A DNA stretch of 64,000 bases, taken from NCBI GenBank assembly GCA_029564115.1, contig JAKQQP010000208.1:8507-72506 (forward strand). The letters run 5' to 3'. The DNA comes from Candidatus Rifleibacteriota bacterium (GTDB taxonomy: Bacteria; Riflebacteria; Ozemobacteria; Ozemobacterales; Ozemobacteraceae). Both the position numbers and the translations under genes were made by a program. Below the pieces are notes generated by a model that saw nothing but the letters and a program-made list of their open reading frames with translations, was not told the DNA's origin and ran no database searches. The first letter of the stretch is position 1. The number at the start of each line of letters is the position of its first letter. Shown here piece by piece: positions 16,769-25,973 of this stretch.

Positions 16769-17764
16769 ATGACGACAGACCACAATCATTATCATACCCA
16801 TGCTCATGATCATGAGCATGAGCAGATTAATAGTCACGATCACGGCCACGTCCATGGCCATGGCCATGGGCACCACCATCATGGCCCTGTTGATTACAGT
16901 CGTGCTTTTGCCATCGGCGTCACTTTGAATGTCGGTTTCGCTACGGCTGAGGCGGTCTATGGCTATCTCGCCGGCTCACTCGCCCTGGTTGCCGACGCTG
17001 GTCATAACTTCAGCGATGTTCTCGGCCTTGTTCTCGCGTGGGGGGCTGCCTGGCTTTCCCAGAAACGACCTTCTAAAAGGCGCACTTACGGGTTGCGCAG
17101 TTCTTCTATTCTCGCAGCGATGTTCAACGCCGTATTGCTTCTCGTGGCAATCGGCGCCATCGCCTGGGAAGCCATCAGAAGGTTCAGTGATCCGGCGCCG
17201 GTTGCCGGTACTACGATCATCTGGGTCGCGCTCATCGGTATTGTCATCAACACGGCTACCGCTCTACTGTTCATGTCGGGGCGTAAGGATGATTTGAACA
17301 TTCGGGGCGCCTTTCTGCACATGGTTGCTGACGCGGCAGTTTCTGCCGGGGTAGTTGTTGCGGGTATCGTTATCATGCAGACCGGATGGCAATGGGTCGA
17401 TCCGGTTGTCAGCCTGATCATCGCCATCGTCATTTTCTTTGGCACCTGGAATCTGTTGCGAGAATCGCTAGACCTGGCTTTACATGCGGTTCCATCCGGC
17501 ATCGATCCTGGTGAGGTCAGTGGTTATCTCGCCGGTCTTCCGGGCGTTGTCGCTGTTCACGATCTGCACATCTGGGGCATGAGCACGACCGAAACTGCGT
17601 TGACCGCGCACCTGGTAAAACCAGACCACGGCAATGATGACGAGCTTATTACCCAAGCCAGCAAGGAGCTGCATGAGCGCTTCAAGATAGCTCACACCAC
17701 CATCCAGTTGGAAAGAAGTGACAGTTCATGCCCTACCAAAGGCGGTGCCTGCGAAAACTGCTGA
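16769..17764 (+). CDS. Cation diffusion facilitator (CzcD/ZitB-like) with His-rich N-terminus
   Basis: The 331-residue protein starts at 16769, with GAAGGA 8-13 bases upstream. The frame extends 96 bases back, but only into the pump gene. Residues 1-38 are an extreme His/Asp stretch. Six membrane helices follow, carrying the two metal-site motifs DAGHNFSD in TM2 and HMVADAAVSAG in TM5. The cytoplasmic C-terminal domain (DLHIWGMSTTE, TTIQLE) is typical. The tail SCPTKGGACENC adds a Cys cluster. Such proteins export Zn2+ (also Cd2+/Co2+) from cytoplasm to periplasm, where the RND pump would finish removal. It is the last gene of the operon. Confidence 0.93.
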   Translation: MTTDHNHYHTHAHDHEHEQINSHDHGHVHGHGHGHHHHGPVDYSRAFAIGVTLNVGFATAEAVYGYLAGSLALVADAGHNFSDVLGLVLAWGAAWLSQKRPSKRRTYGLRSSSILAAMFNAVLLLVAIGAIAWEAIRRFSDPAPVAGTTIIWVALIGIVINTATALLFMSGRKDDLNIRGAFLHMVADAAVSAGVVVAGIVIMQTGWQWVDPVVSLIIAIVIFFGTWNLLRESLDLALHAVPSGIDPGEVSGYLAGLPGVVAVHDLHIWGMSTTETALTAHLVKPDHGNDDELITQASKELHERFKIAHTTIQLERSDSSCPTKGGACENC

Positions 17765-17797
17765 AAAGAACACGGCGGTGCGGAATTGCTGGTGAGT

Positions 17798-19048
17798 TCA
17801 GACTTTGCCGTGGCGGTTGAGGGCTTCCCAGGCAGCGAAGAGATGACGGTAAATCAGGGCTGAGCAGAGGTAGCAACAGAAGGCTATAACCAGTGATACG
17901 TCATAGCCCCAGTTCTTTATGATGCCGCCCGAGAAAAACATGGCGATGGCCCAGGTCAGATTCCATGACATGCTGTCGATGGCTGAGGCTCTTGCCCGCA
18001 GATGATCCGGGATGATTTCCATCATGGTTTCCTGGCGCATTGGCACACACATGTTCATGAAAGCGCCACGGAAAACAAAGCTCATGGCGCATACCCAGAA
18101 TTCATGCCGCCAGGCCATCAGAGCCATGAATGGTAATGAACAGAGTTGCGAATAGACTACGCCCCTGATCAGGCCAAAACGACCGGCAATGGCCGGCGAA
18201 AGAATCGAGCCGAGAGCGGTGCCGAATTGCCCAAGTGCAAAGACAAAGCCTATCTGAGGAATACTCGAGCCGACCCAGTCGCGAAAATAGAGATTGAAGT
18301 AAGGCACGATCATGCCGGCGCCAAAGCCTATCAGCGCGTTGCAGAAAGCAAAACGTCCGATCATCAGCCAGGGCTTGTCGATGACGAATTTGGCAGGTGC
18401 CCTTTTGCGTATCTGCCCGGCAGCATCAACGGTGCTGGCTTTACCAGCCAGTTTTCGCGCCGGCAAAAGGGCCAGAAAAATGAAGGCGATTCCGACCCAG
18501 AGCGAATATTGCAGTCTGTCTGCTTCGATAAAAGTCTGAACCGGGTTCAGCAGTTTGAAGATTCTTGGCAGCCAGCCGGCGATCAGCCCGGCAAAAATGC
18601 TGGTAGTCCACATCAGGGTCACGTTGACGCTGAAGATGTATTTGCGCTGCCTCTGCCTGCCGTTTTCCTGCAGGTATGGCAAAATCGAGACCATCATGGC
18701 ACCGTTGCCAGCTCCGGCAAGAAATACCGCAGCAAAAAGCGGGTATATGCTGCGTGATATGCCTAAAACTGAGAACCCGCAACCCAGCAGTGTAACCCCA
18801 AGAAGGTAGGTGGTGCGGCGTGAGGCACGGTCTGCCAGCCAGCCCATTGGCACAGATATGACGGCGGCGCAGAGAGATTGAGCTGCGAGCAGCCGACCGA
18901 TCGTTTCTTCCGAATAGCCGATTTCGCGCAGATAAAGGTTGAGCAGAACCGAAAATACCCCGGTGCCGATACCAAGAAGCGCCTGTGCCTGAAACAGCTT
19001 CTTGACCGAAGCCGGAAAAGTTCTGATGATCAGCAGCATCTTATTCAT
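17798..19048 (-). CDS. Major facilitator superfamily transporter
   Basis: A 416-residue protein with twelve predicted membrane helices. The loop between helices 2 and 3 reads GWLADRASRRTTYLLG, matching the MFS GxxxDRxGRR motif. The C-terminal half repeats the pattern less clearly (SPAIAGRFGLIRGVVY). The N-terminus ALLGIGTGVFSVLLNLYLREIGYSEETIG resembles the drug/sugar MFS group (YfkF/SetA-like), but substrate cannot be told. It lies downstream of the large fusion gene on the same strand, separated by a strong terminator, so it probably has its own promoter. It ends convergently with the CDF gene. Confidence 0.8.
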   Translation of the reverse strand: MNKMLLIIRTFPASVKKLFQAQALLGIGTGVFSVLLNLYLREIGYSEETIGRLLAAQSLCAAVISVPMGWLADRASRRTTYLLGVTLLGCGFSVLGISRSIYPLFAAVFLAGAGNGAMMVSILPYLQENGRQRQRKYIFSVNVTLMWTTSIFAGLIAGWLPRIFKLLNPVQTFIEADRLQYSLWVGIAFIFLALLPARKLAGKASTVDAAGQIRKRAPAKFVIDKPWLMIGRFAFCNALIGFGAGMIVPYFNLYFRDWVGSSIPQIGFVFALGQFGTALGSILSPAIAGRFGLIRGVVYSQLCSLPFMALMAWRHEFWVCAMSFVFRGAFMNMCVPMRQETMMEIIPDHLRARASAIDSMSWNLTWAIAMFFSGGIIKNWGYDVSLVIAFCCYLCSALIYRHLFAAWEALNRHGKV

Positions 19049-19160
19049 GTTTATCAGCCGGAGGAAGAAGTTTCAGACATCCCGATTCTGCGCCTGTTTA
19101 TCGGTAAAGTCAATACTGATTGATTTTTTCCGGCTGGCGAATTTTTTTGCGGATTTTCGT

Positions 19161-19195
19161 AAAAAAAAGCGCCCCTCCTCTTACAAAGAGGGGCG
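19161..19195 (-). terminator. Rho-independent terminator of the dikinase-PGK gene
   Basis: On the minus strand, arm CGCCCCTC (19188-19195) pairs with GAGGGGCG (19170-19177), followed by a run of eight T (19161-19168). It begins 16 bases past the stop of the fusion gene. Confidence 0.85.
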
Positions 19196-19211
19196 TTTCA
19201 TACTTGTTTGT

Positions 19212-22200
19212 TTATTCTGAATCGAGCACCAGGATCCCAGGAAGGGTCAGTCTTTCGAGAAATTCGAGGCTGGCACCGCCGCCCGTCGAGACGTGTGTCA
19301 TTTTTTCGGCAACGCCGGCGGTTTTTACGGCAGCGGCAGAGTCGCCACCGCCAATGATGACAGTTTTTCCCTGTTCGGCCAGTCTTGCCAGTTCGTGAGC
19401 CAGTCTTACTGTGCCTTCCGAACCTTCTTTTATTTCAAATGCTCCGATTGGCCCGTTCCAGAGGATGGTTTCAGACTTTTCAAGAATCTCTATTGCGTGT
19501 TTTATCGATTCTTCACCGAGATCGAACGATTCCCAGCCTTCTTTGATTGTTTTGACATTGCGCTCCAGTCTGCCGACTTTCTGGTTGGCAAAATCAAAAT
19601 GGTCGGTGGTGACGAAATCCCGTGGCAGAACGATTTTGCTGCCGTATTTGTCCATGAGTTTTTTTGCCGTTTCCAGCATTGATTCTTCGACCAGCGACTT
19701 TTGGACATCGAAACCGGTTGATTTGAGCAGAGTGTAGCCGATGCCGCCGCCAACGATAAGCAGGTCGATTTTCTGCAGCAGCGACTCGATAATACCAAGC
19801 TTGGTAGAAATTTTAGAGCCGCCGGTGATGCCGACAAATGGCCGTTTCGGGGTGCTTATGGCTCCGCCGAGGTAACGCAGTTCTTTTTCGACGAGTAGGC
19901 CCGCGAGTTTCATGCCAACGTGTTTGGTGACGCCTGTTATGGAAGCATGGCTTCTATGGCTGGTTCCGAAGGCGTCATTTACATAAATGCCGTCTGAGAG
20001 ACCGGCCAGGCCGCGAGCGAATACCGCGTCATTTTCTTTTTCGCCGATGGCGAAGCGCAGGTTTTCGATAAGGTTAACCCGCTCTTTAACGATGTCTTCT
20101 TTTTTGATTAGAAGCCCGGAAGAAGCGATGCTTTTTTCGTGGAAAACCAGATTGCTGAAGTGCTCGCGCAGGTATTCGGCAACGGGTTTTAGACTGTATT
20201 CTGAGTATATTTCTTCTCGTGATTTACCCTTTTTTTCTTGTTTGTCCGGTTCGCCGAGATGCGAACAAAGTATCGGCGTTGCGCCGGCTTCTATCAGATG
20301 TCGTATCGTCGGCAGAGCCGCGTTGATTCGAGTGGAATCGGTTATTTTTCCTTTCGAGAGGGGTACATTCAGATCGAGGCGAACCAGTACATTGCGATTG
20401 GCAAGCAGTTCTGGCGCAACACTGCTGACAACTTTCTTTTTGAAGCCAGTTTCCTTTTCAAGTGTGGCAATCTTTTCCTGAATGATTGTTTCGACTTTTT
20501 CAGCTGCTTCAACGGGCGAAGTCAGGCTTTTTATCGCTTCAAGAATGTTGTGAGTTTTAATGAAGCTGTTTGAAAGAGGAACGGTGCCGCGGTAGAGGTA
20601 GCCGCCGTTGGCATCGAGAGTTACCAGTTCGCCTTCTTTGACGACAATATCGGCTTCGCCACCCTTGAAGGTTACGGTGCGCTGTTCGAGGTTTATCTGA
20701 GCGTTGGCACAGCCAACCATGCAAGGTTTGTTCAGGGTAATTGATGTGATTGCCGCATGTGAAGTGCGACCCGGGAATATGGTCACTATGCCGTGCGCAT
20801 TGTTGATTATGTAAAAGTCTGACGGCTTGGTGTTCTGCGCGAAATAAATGATGTTCTCGCGATTGGCTTTGATTTCTTCGAGTTTTTCGAGGGTGAGAAC
20901 CAGAGTGCCCCAGGTAATACCGTGATTTATTGGCACGCCTTCGCTGACCGGTGGTTTCCATTCTCGGAAACCTTCTTCAACACGAGGCACCGAAATGAAG
21001 GCATTGCTGGCACACATCCGCTCGATGCGTTTTCTGAATTCTTCCAGGCTGATTATGCCTTTCTTCATCATGTCTGTATCAACGACCAGTTTGGCGTAGG
21101 TACTGATGCTGGCACGTCTTGTCTGCAAAAGGTAAAGCCGGTCATCTTCGACGGTGAACTCGATGTCTAGATCGTGTTTAAGCTCATTTTCAAGAATATT
21201 TTTGTATTTGACCAGCTCATCTCTGATTTTCTCGGGTATCGCTGTGATCGATCGAGTGATAATATTGCCCATGACCACATCTTCGCCCTGCGTCATTTCA
21301 CGGTATTCGCCAAAAAGCTCATCGTTGCCGTTGATTGGGTTACGGGTGAAAAGAACGCCGCTCATGCAGTTCGGGTTTTTATTGCCAAAGACCATCTGTT
21401 GAATGGTCACGGCAGTGCCATAAACAACTTCGATCGACAGTTCTTTAAGGTATTCTCTGACACTTTTTGAACGACTCGAAGCGAAAACCAGCTCGATACA
21501 TTTGACGAGCTGCTCGAATGGATTGTTGAGAAAGGCGTCGCCAAGTTTTTCGCGCACAAGAGTTTCGGCGTTGCCGATGGCTTCATCGATCGTGCCGGCT
21601 TCGTCTTTTCTGGTGTCTATTTCGAGGGCCATGAGCACATTTTTGAGAAATCTCAGATAAATGCTGTTGGCAAAATTTTCGCCCGAGGTTTCAGCCAGTT
21701 TTCGACGCATTTCGGCGGTAATACCAACGTTGAGAATAGTGCTCATCGAGCCGGGCAGGGAAATGGTGGTGCCGGATCTCACCGAGACGAGCAGCGGGTT
21801 GGCCGGGTTGCCCAGCTTGCGCCCGCTTTTTCCCTCGAGTTGATCGAGATATTTTTTTATGGCTGCTCTGAAGCCTTCTTTGTCGAAATTATCGTTGAAT
21901 ATTTCGCGGCAGATCGGCAGCCCGAGAATGAACGCCGGTGGGATATTGACACCCAGATTGTTCATGTCGATTATGCCGTTGCCTTTGCCACCGAGGTAGG
22001 GGCGAACCTCGTCTGGCGTTTTCGACCAGGTGGTGGCGATGAAGTTGTCATAATTACCCTGAACGGCGGGCATTTCGGCCAGGCGGTATTTGCCGTAGAG
22101 GCTGCTTTCGGCGTTTTTGCTGGCAAGCTCGCGGTTGAGGAAAGCGATGATTTTTTCGATGAACTCATTGACCGCGTGAAATTCGGTGGTTCTGATGAAA

Positions 22201-23441
22201 TTGTTGAAGAAGCGGTCTTTGATTGGCGAGAGGCTTGAAGTAGGCACTTTGTAAGCTTCGAGCACGTAATTGAGCATCTGGCCGAGGCGGTAGAAAATGT
22301 TCTTCTGCATGAACTGCTGCAGTTCTATGGCGATGTTATGCATGGTCCGCTTCGTTTTGAGGATGTCGATGGTTTCCATGGCATAGATTTCGTTGAGATC
22401 TTTGATAAGCTTGTCGTTCTTCTCGGGTATGATGCCCTTCTGGTTCAGCAGACCCATTAGAACCTTGACCAGCGAGATACAGTCTTTGATGTTGCTGAAG
22501 GTAACCGTTTCGTAATGGTTGTTCGTCAGGTCGTTGGTGAAGATAAAAACCAGCCGGCCAATGTCGAGGTCGAGATTGATAAAGTCGTAAAGCTCGATGC
22601 GCTTCTCGAAATACGATTTTTTGATCAGCATTTTGAAACTTGCCAGGCGCTTGAGGCAGTCGACGAGGTTATCGGTGTCTTTTATGTAATGGGCAGTGCA
22701 GATCTCGAGAAAAGTCTGCATCTCTTTTTTTAGAAAACATTTTTCAAAAAGACTGAGATTTTTTTCGAGATTATTTTTAACAGCGGTAATGTCGCCTTTT
22801 TCGTAATCCCAGAGGTAGGTGAGCTTTTCGTTCATTTCTTCAGCGAGGGCGATGAACTTCGGGTCTTCCTTTTCGGGGTCGACTCTGCCGGCCAGAGCCA
22901 TGTAGCCGGCCTGGGCAATCGGATCTGAGTTTTTGTTTCTGATAAATTCGAGGTATGGGGTGAGATATTTGCTGAGAATGCGTGGCGAAAGCTTGCGATG
23001 CACTTCTTTGCGCAGATCGCCTGCGAATGAAAGCAGCGGGTCATTGCCGTTGCGCCCTTCTTCGAAGTATTCGGCAGCACTGCGGATATCGCCGATCAGG
23101 TCGCCGCCTCCGCTCCGAATGGGCAACTTTTTGAGAACCTCGCGAAAATAGTAGATATATTCGTTCGATGGGTTCTGCATGGTGTTGAGCGTGCGCAGTG
23201 TTTCGGCAAAAACTCTCTGGTAGATCGTCTCGATGTTCTCTTTAAAGTCTCTGTTGTCGTGTATCTTGTCTTCTTTATCCAATAGTCTGATATTTACTAA
23301 AACTGCGATGACTATATCTATTTTTTTTTCGAGGTCTGGTTCTGCACGCGAGGCAATTATCTTGTTTATTATTTTGTCCCAGGTGTTGAGCGGCACCATA
23401 CCATGTTCAGCAGCGGAAATACCGGAGCCATTTTCAATCAT
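19212..23441 (-). CDS. Fusion: helical N-domain, PPDK-type ATP-grasp and phosphohistidine domains, phosphoglycerate kinase
   Basis: A single uninterrupted chain of 1409 residues. Residues 1-470 are charged and helical with no family I recognise. Residues 480-780 are a pyruvate-phosphate-dikinase ATP-grasp domain: GGKGNG with Lys486, SVRSGTTISLPGSM with Arg555, SGVLFTRNP, and the metal/ATP end LDIEF...YLLQTR (Glu762, Gln773). Residues 830-955 are the swivelling domain with catalytic His895 in GRTSHAAIT and LDANGGYLYRG. The PEP/pyruvate barrel that should follow is absent. After a 45-residue helical linker, residues 1000-1409 form a complete phosphoglycerate kinase: VLVRLDLNVPL, DSTRINAALPTI, SHLGEP, GGSKISTKLG, WNGPIGAFE, GGGDSAAA, STGGGASLEFL. 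The PGK part should be active in glycolysis/gluconeogenesis; the phosphate acceptor of His895 is unknown. GGAGGG precedes the ATG. Confidence 0.9.
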   Translation of the reverse strand: MIENGSGISAAEHGMVPLNTWDKIINKIIASRAEPDLEKKIDIVIAVLVNIRLLDKEDKIHDNRDFKENIETIYQRVFAETLRTLNTMQNPSNEYIYYFREVLKKLPIRSGGGDLIGDIRSAAEYFEEGRNGNDPLLSFAGDLRKEVHRKLSPRILSKYLTPYLEFIRNKNSDPIAQAGYMALAGRVDPEKEDPKFIALAEEMNEKLTYLWDYEKGDITAVKNNLEKNLSLFEKCFLKKEMQTFLEICTAHYIKDTDNLVDCLKRLASFKMLIKKSYFEKRIELYDFINLDLDIGRLVFIFTNDLTNNHYETVTFSNIKDCISLVKVLMGLLNQKGIIPEKNDKLIKDLNEIYAMETIDILKTKRTMHNIAIELQQFMQKNIFYRLGQMLNYVLEAYKVPTSSLSPIKDRFFNNFIRTTEFHAVNEFIEKIIAFLNRELASKNAESSLYGKYRLAEMPAVQGNYDNFIATTWSKTPDEVRPYLGGKGNGIIDMNNLGVNIPPAFILGLPICREIFNDNFDKEGFRAAIKKYLDQLEGKSGRKLGNPANPLLVSVRSGTTISLPGSMSTILNVGITAEMRRKLAETSGENFANSIYLRFLKNVLMALEIDTRKDEAGTIDEAIGNAETLVREKLGDAFLNNPFEQLVKCIELVFASSRSKSVREYLKELSIEVVYGTAVTIQQMVFGNKNPNCMSGVLFTRNPINGNDELFGEYREMTQGEDVVMGNIITRSITAIPEKIRDELVKYKNILENELKHDLDIEFTVEDDRLYLLQTRRASISTYAKLVVDTDMMKKGIISLEEFRKRIERMCASNAFISVPRVEEGFREWKPPVSEGVPINHGITWGTLVLTLEKLEEIKANRENIIYFAQNTKPSDFYIINNAHGIVTIFPGRTSHAAITSITLNKPCMVGCANAQINLEQRTVTFKGGEADIVVKEGELVTLDANGGYLYRGTVPLSNSFIKTHNILEAIKSLTSPVEAAEKVETIIQEKIATLEKETGFKKKVVSSVAPELLANRNVLVRLDLNVPLSKGKITDSTRINAALPTIRHLIEAGATPILCSHLGEPDKQEKKGKSREEIYSEYSLKPVAEYLREHFSNLVFHEKSIASSGLLIKKEDIVKERVNLIENLRFAIGEKENDAVFARGLAGLSDGIYVNDAFGTSHRSHASITGVTKHVGMKLAGLLVEKELRYLGGAISTPKRPFVGITGGSKISTKLGIIESLLQKIDLLIVGGGIGYTLLKSTGFDVQKSLVEESMLETAKKLMDKYGSKIVLPRDFVTTDHFDFANQKVGRLERNVKTIKEGWESFDLGEESIKHAIEILEKSETILWNGPIGAFEIKEGSEGTVRLAHELARLAEQGKTVIIGGGDSAAAVKTAGVAEKMTHVSTGGGASLEFLERLTLPGILVLDSE

Positions 23442-23545
23442 TCAATCCCTCCCTCATGTGTCTATACTAAAACCAATAGCATTTTTTTTTATCGCTGTCT
23501 ATTATTCAGAATGCTGTTTGCTCCTCATACTGTGCGGTTTTGCTA

Positions 23546-23574
23546 TTGACTGTGCCGGGGCGCTGCAGTATAAT
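23546..23574 (+). promoter_or_regulatory. Predicted promoter of asnS
   Basis: TTGACT (23546-23551), a 17-base spacer and a consensus TATAAT (23569-23574). Transcription would start near 23581, about 47 bases before the asnS ATG. This is one of the best promoters in the window. Confidence 0.7.
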
Positions 23575-23627
23575 CGGCCCACCTGCTGAGGCGGGTGCAG
23601 TCATCTAACATTATAGTTGAGGTTTTT

Positions 23628-25079
23628 ATGAGCCAGTCAATCAGTAAAATTCTGACAATGTCGCCTTCAGATGCGGTTGTTTCGGTCAACGGGTGGGTAA
23701 GAACGAGAAGATCGAGCAAAAACGTCTCTTTTGTGGCACTGAATGACGGTTCAACCATCAAGAATCTGCAACTGGTCATAGACACCGATAAAGGTTTTGA
23801 GGGCATCGATGAAGAGCTGGTTGCCAAAATCACTACCGGTGCGTCTCTTTGCGCTGCCGGCAAACTGGTTGCTTCGCAGGGCAGTGGCCAGGCAGTCGAA
23901 CTTCTCTGCGAAAAAATTACCGTTCAGGGGCTGGCTGATCCTGATGAATACCCGTTACAGCCCAAAAAACACTCTCTTGAATTTTTGCGGGAAATCGGCC
24001 ATCTGAGATTCAGAACCAACGTATTCGGGGCAATTTTGCGTGTAAGACACGCCATGACTTTTGCCATTCATAATTTTTTCAACGAGCGCGGCTTTTTTAA
24101 CGTTCATTCGCCTATTATTACCGGTTCTGACTGCGAAGGCGCCGGCGAAATGTTTCGGGTTACCACTCTGCCCGAAAAAGACCCGCCTCTCACCGAAGAC
24201 GGTAAAGTCGATTTTTCTAAAGACTTTTTTGGCAAATCAACCAATCTGACCGTTTCTGGCCAGCTGGAAGCCGAACTCGCCGCCATGGCGCTCGGCAAGG
24301 TTTATACCTTCGGGCCGACTTTCAGAGCCGAAAACTCGAACACTACCCGCCATCTCGCCGAATTCTGGATGATCGAGCCCGAAGTTGCCTTCGCCGATCT
24401 CAACGACAACATGACTCTGGCAGAAGAATTTTTGCAGTATCTGATCAACTACGCTCTCGAAAACTGTGTTGATGACCTGGATTTTTTGAACAAGCGCCAT
24501 ATTGAAGAAAGCAAACTCAAACCCCAGGCCGAACGCGACGAAATGACTCTGCTCGAGAAACTTCAGTTCGTTCGTGACAACGGCTTCGAGAGAATTACCT
24601 ATACCCAGGCCATCGAAATTCTGCAAAACAGCACTCCGAACAAGAAGAACAAATTCCAATACCCGGTTGATCGCTGGGGTATCGATCTGCAATCAGAACA
24701 TGAACGCTATCTGGTCGAAAAGCATTTTAAAAAGCCGGTTATCGTCACCGATTACCCGCGCGAAAGCAAAGCTTTCTATATGCGCGTCAACCCCGATGGC
24801 AAGACCGTCGCGGCCATGGATATTCTGGTGCCTGGCGTCGGCGAAATTATCGGCGGTTCTCAGCGTGAAGAACGTTACGAAATTCTCCAGCAGCGTGCTG
24901 CCGAATTCAATATCCCCCTCGAAAGCATCTGGTGGTATCTCGATACCCGTAAATTCGGCTCTGTCGTTCATAGTGGCTTTGGCTTGGGTTTTGAACGTCT
25001 GTTGATGTTCATTACCGGTATGGGCAACGTAAGAGATGTTTCGCCGTTCCCCAGAACCCCAAAATCTGCCGAATTCTAA
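23628..25079 (+). CDS. asnS: Asparagine--tRNA ligase
   Basis: A class IIb aminoacyl-tRNA synthetase of 483 residues. The N-terminal OB-fold ([26 protein letters not shown]) binds the anticodon. The catalytic domain has motif 2 ([25 protein letters not shown]) and motif 3 ([16 protein letters not shown]). The serine/asparagine-specific insertions and [20 protein letters not shown] mark it as AsnRS rather than AspRS. The start at 23628 is taken because the OB-fold begins shortly after MSQSISKIL and GAGG lies upstream; the frame continues 33 bases further back without a better start. It stands alone between a consensus promoter and a strong terminator. Confidence 0.97.
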   Translation: MSQSISKILTMSPSDAVVSVNGWVRTRRSSKNVSFVALNDGSTIKNLQLVIDTDKGFEGIDEELVAKITTGASLCAAGKLVASQGSGQAVELLCEKITVQGLADPDEYPLQPKKHSLEFLREIGHLRFRTNVFGAILRVRHAMTFAIHNFFNERGFFNVHSPIITGSDCEGAGEMFRVTTLPEKDPPLTEDGKVDFSKDFFGKSTNLTVSGQLEAELAAMALGKVYTFGPTFRAENSNTTRHLAEFWMIEPEVAFADLNDNMTLAEEFLQYLINYALENCVDDLDFLNKRHIEESKLKPQAERDEMTLLEKLQFVRDNGFERITYTQAIEILQNSTPNKKNKFQYPVDRWGIDLQSEHERYLVEKHFKKPVIVTDYPRESKAFYMRVNPDGKTVAAMDILVPGVGEIIGGSQREERYEILQQRAAEFNIPLESIWWYLDTRKFGSVVHSGFGLGFERLLMFITGMGNVRDVSPFPRTPKSAEF

Positions 25080-25091
25080 GCGCACAAAAAC

Positions 25092-25139
25092 GCAACCGCC
25101 CTGGCACCGAAGTGTTGACGCCGGGGCGGTTGCTTTTTT
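25092..25139 (+). terminator. Rho-independent terminator of asnS
   Basis: Arms 25092-25105 and 25120-25133 (GCAACCGCCC... / ...GGGGCGGTTGC) pair over 14 positions with one G-U, followed by six T. It lies between the ends of asnS and the convergent regulator gene. Confidence 0.9.
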
Positions 25140-25162
25140 ATCTGTGAATTTGCCGGTTAAAG

Positions 25163-25858
25163 TTATTGTTCGTCGAGTTTTTCGCCGTTGACGATGCTTT
25201 CGAGAACATCGCAGTCAAGAATCTCAATTTTACTGTTGTTAACTTTGATTGCTCCGAGATCCTGCAGCTTCTTGAAGGTGCGGCTGAGAGTCGCAGGTAT
25301 GGTGCCGAGCCGCGAAGCAAGCACGCCCTTTGTCTCCTCCAGCTCAACGATGCGGCTGCTGCCGCTTTCGCAGTTACGCATCAGGTATTTTGCCAGGCGG
25401 GCCGAAACATCTTTCAGCGACAGGTCATCGATTAGCTCAACGAACTGCCGTAGCCGCCGCGATAAAATGCCGAGCATATTCAAAAAGATCTCAGGCTGTT
25501 GCCTGCCGAGAGCAATAAAGCGGTCGCGGCCAAAATAAATGATCTCACATTCTGTTATTGCCGTTGCACAGGCTGGGTAAGCGGTTCCCTGAAAAACAGG
25601 GACCTCGCCGACAATCTCACCTTCGCCAAACTGGTGAATGACCTGTTCTCGGCCATCGCCACCGATTCGATAAATTTTTACAGTGCCGGAATTGATCAGA
25701 TAGAAGCCGGTTGCTTCCTGATGCTGCATGAAAAGGGTCTGACCGGCCGGCAGTCGGCGCTCGACGGTAATCGAGGCCAGAGCTTCGAGAAATTCGGGCT
25801 GCATTTCCCGCAGCAGGTCACATTTGTTAAAACTGTCTGCCAGAGCTTGTTGCATCAT
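25163..25858 (-). CDS. Crp/Fnr-family transcription regulator (HcpR/Dnr-like)
   Basis: The 231-residue protein has a cyclic-nucleotide-binding-type beta-roll (about 18-125: LPAGQTLFMQHQEATGFYLINSGTVKIYR, FGEGEIVGEVPVFQG), a dimerisation helix and a C-terminal winged helix. The recognition segment reads GTIPATLSRTFKKLQDLGAI. The N-terminal Cys set that holds the Fe-S cluster in Fnr is absent; only isolated Cys are present, which fits the Dnr/HcpR (haem or NO-sensing) side of the family. It is divergent from the Fe-S/cupin/hcp genes, with a perfect palindrome in the shared intergenic region. Control of hcp and of itself is the natural inference. Ligand not determinable from sequence. Confidence 0.85.
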   Translation of the reverse strand: MMQQALADSFNKCDLLREMQPEFLEALASITVERRLPAGQTLFMQHQEATGFYLINSGTVKIYRIGGDGREQVIHQFGEGEIVGEVPVFQGTAYPACATAITECEIIYFGRDRFIALGRQQPEIFLNMLGILSRRLRQFVELIDDLSLKDVSARLAKYLMRNCESGSSRIVELEETKGVLASRLGTIPATLSRTFKKLQDLGAIKVNNSKIEILDCDVLESIVNGEKLDEQ

Positions 25859-25891
25859 GCCTCACAAAAAAAATAAAAAATATTTTTCGCT

Positions 25892-25907
25892 TTTGACTTA
25901 AGTCAAA
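25892..25907. promoter_or_regulatory. Palindromic operator, probably for the divergent Crp/Fnr-type regulator
   Basis: TTTGACTTAAGTCAAA is a perfect 16-base palindrome centred at 25899.5, of the Fnr/Dnr type (TTGAC-N4-GTCAA). A -10-like CATAAT lies at 25929-25934. If transcription starts near 25941, the centre is at about -41.5, the class II activator position for these proteins. It also lies 34-49 bases before the regulator's own start codon. Confidence 0.75.
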
Positions 25908-25973
25908 GATAAAATGGGTCATTTCGTCCATAATAATAATGTAAGAAATCAAGAAAACCAAGGAGCAAAAAAC

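Noticed and set aside
16483..16882. Antisense frames over the pump-CDF junction
   Set aside because: Low-complexity Met/Val/Ile stretch is the complement of His codons in the His-rich region.
25914..25973. Earlier start of the Hcp-linked Fe-S protein
   Set aside because: It would overlap the predicted -10 region next to the palindrome; AGGAG and ATG are well placed at 25974.
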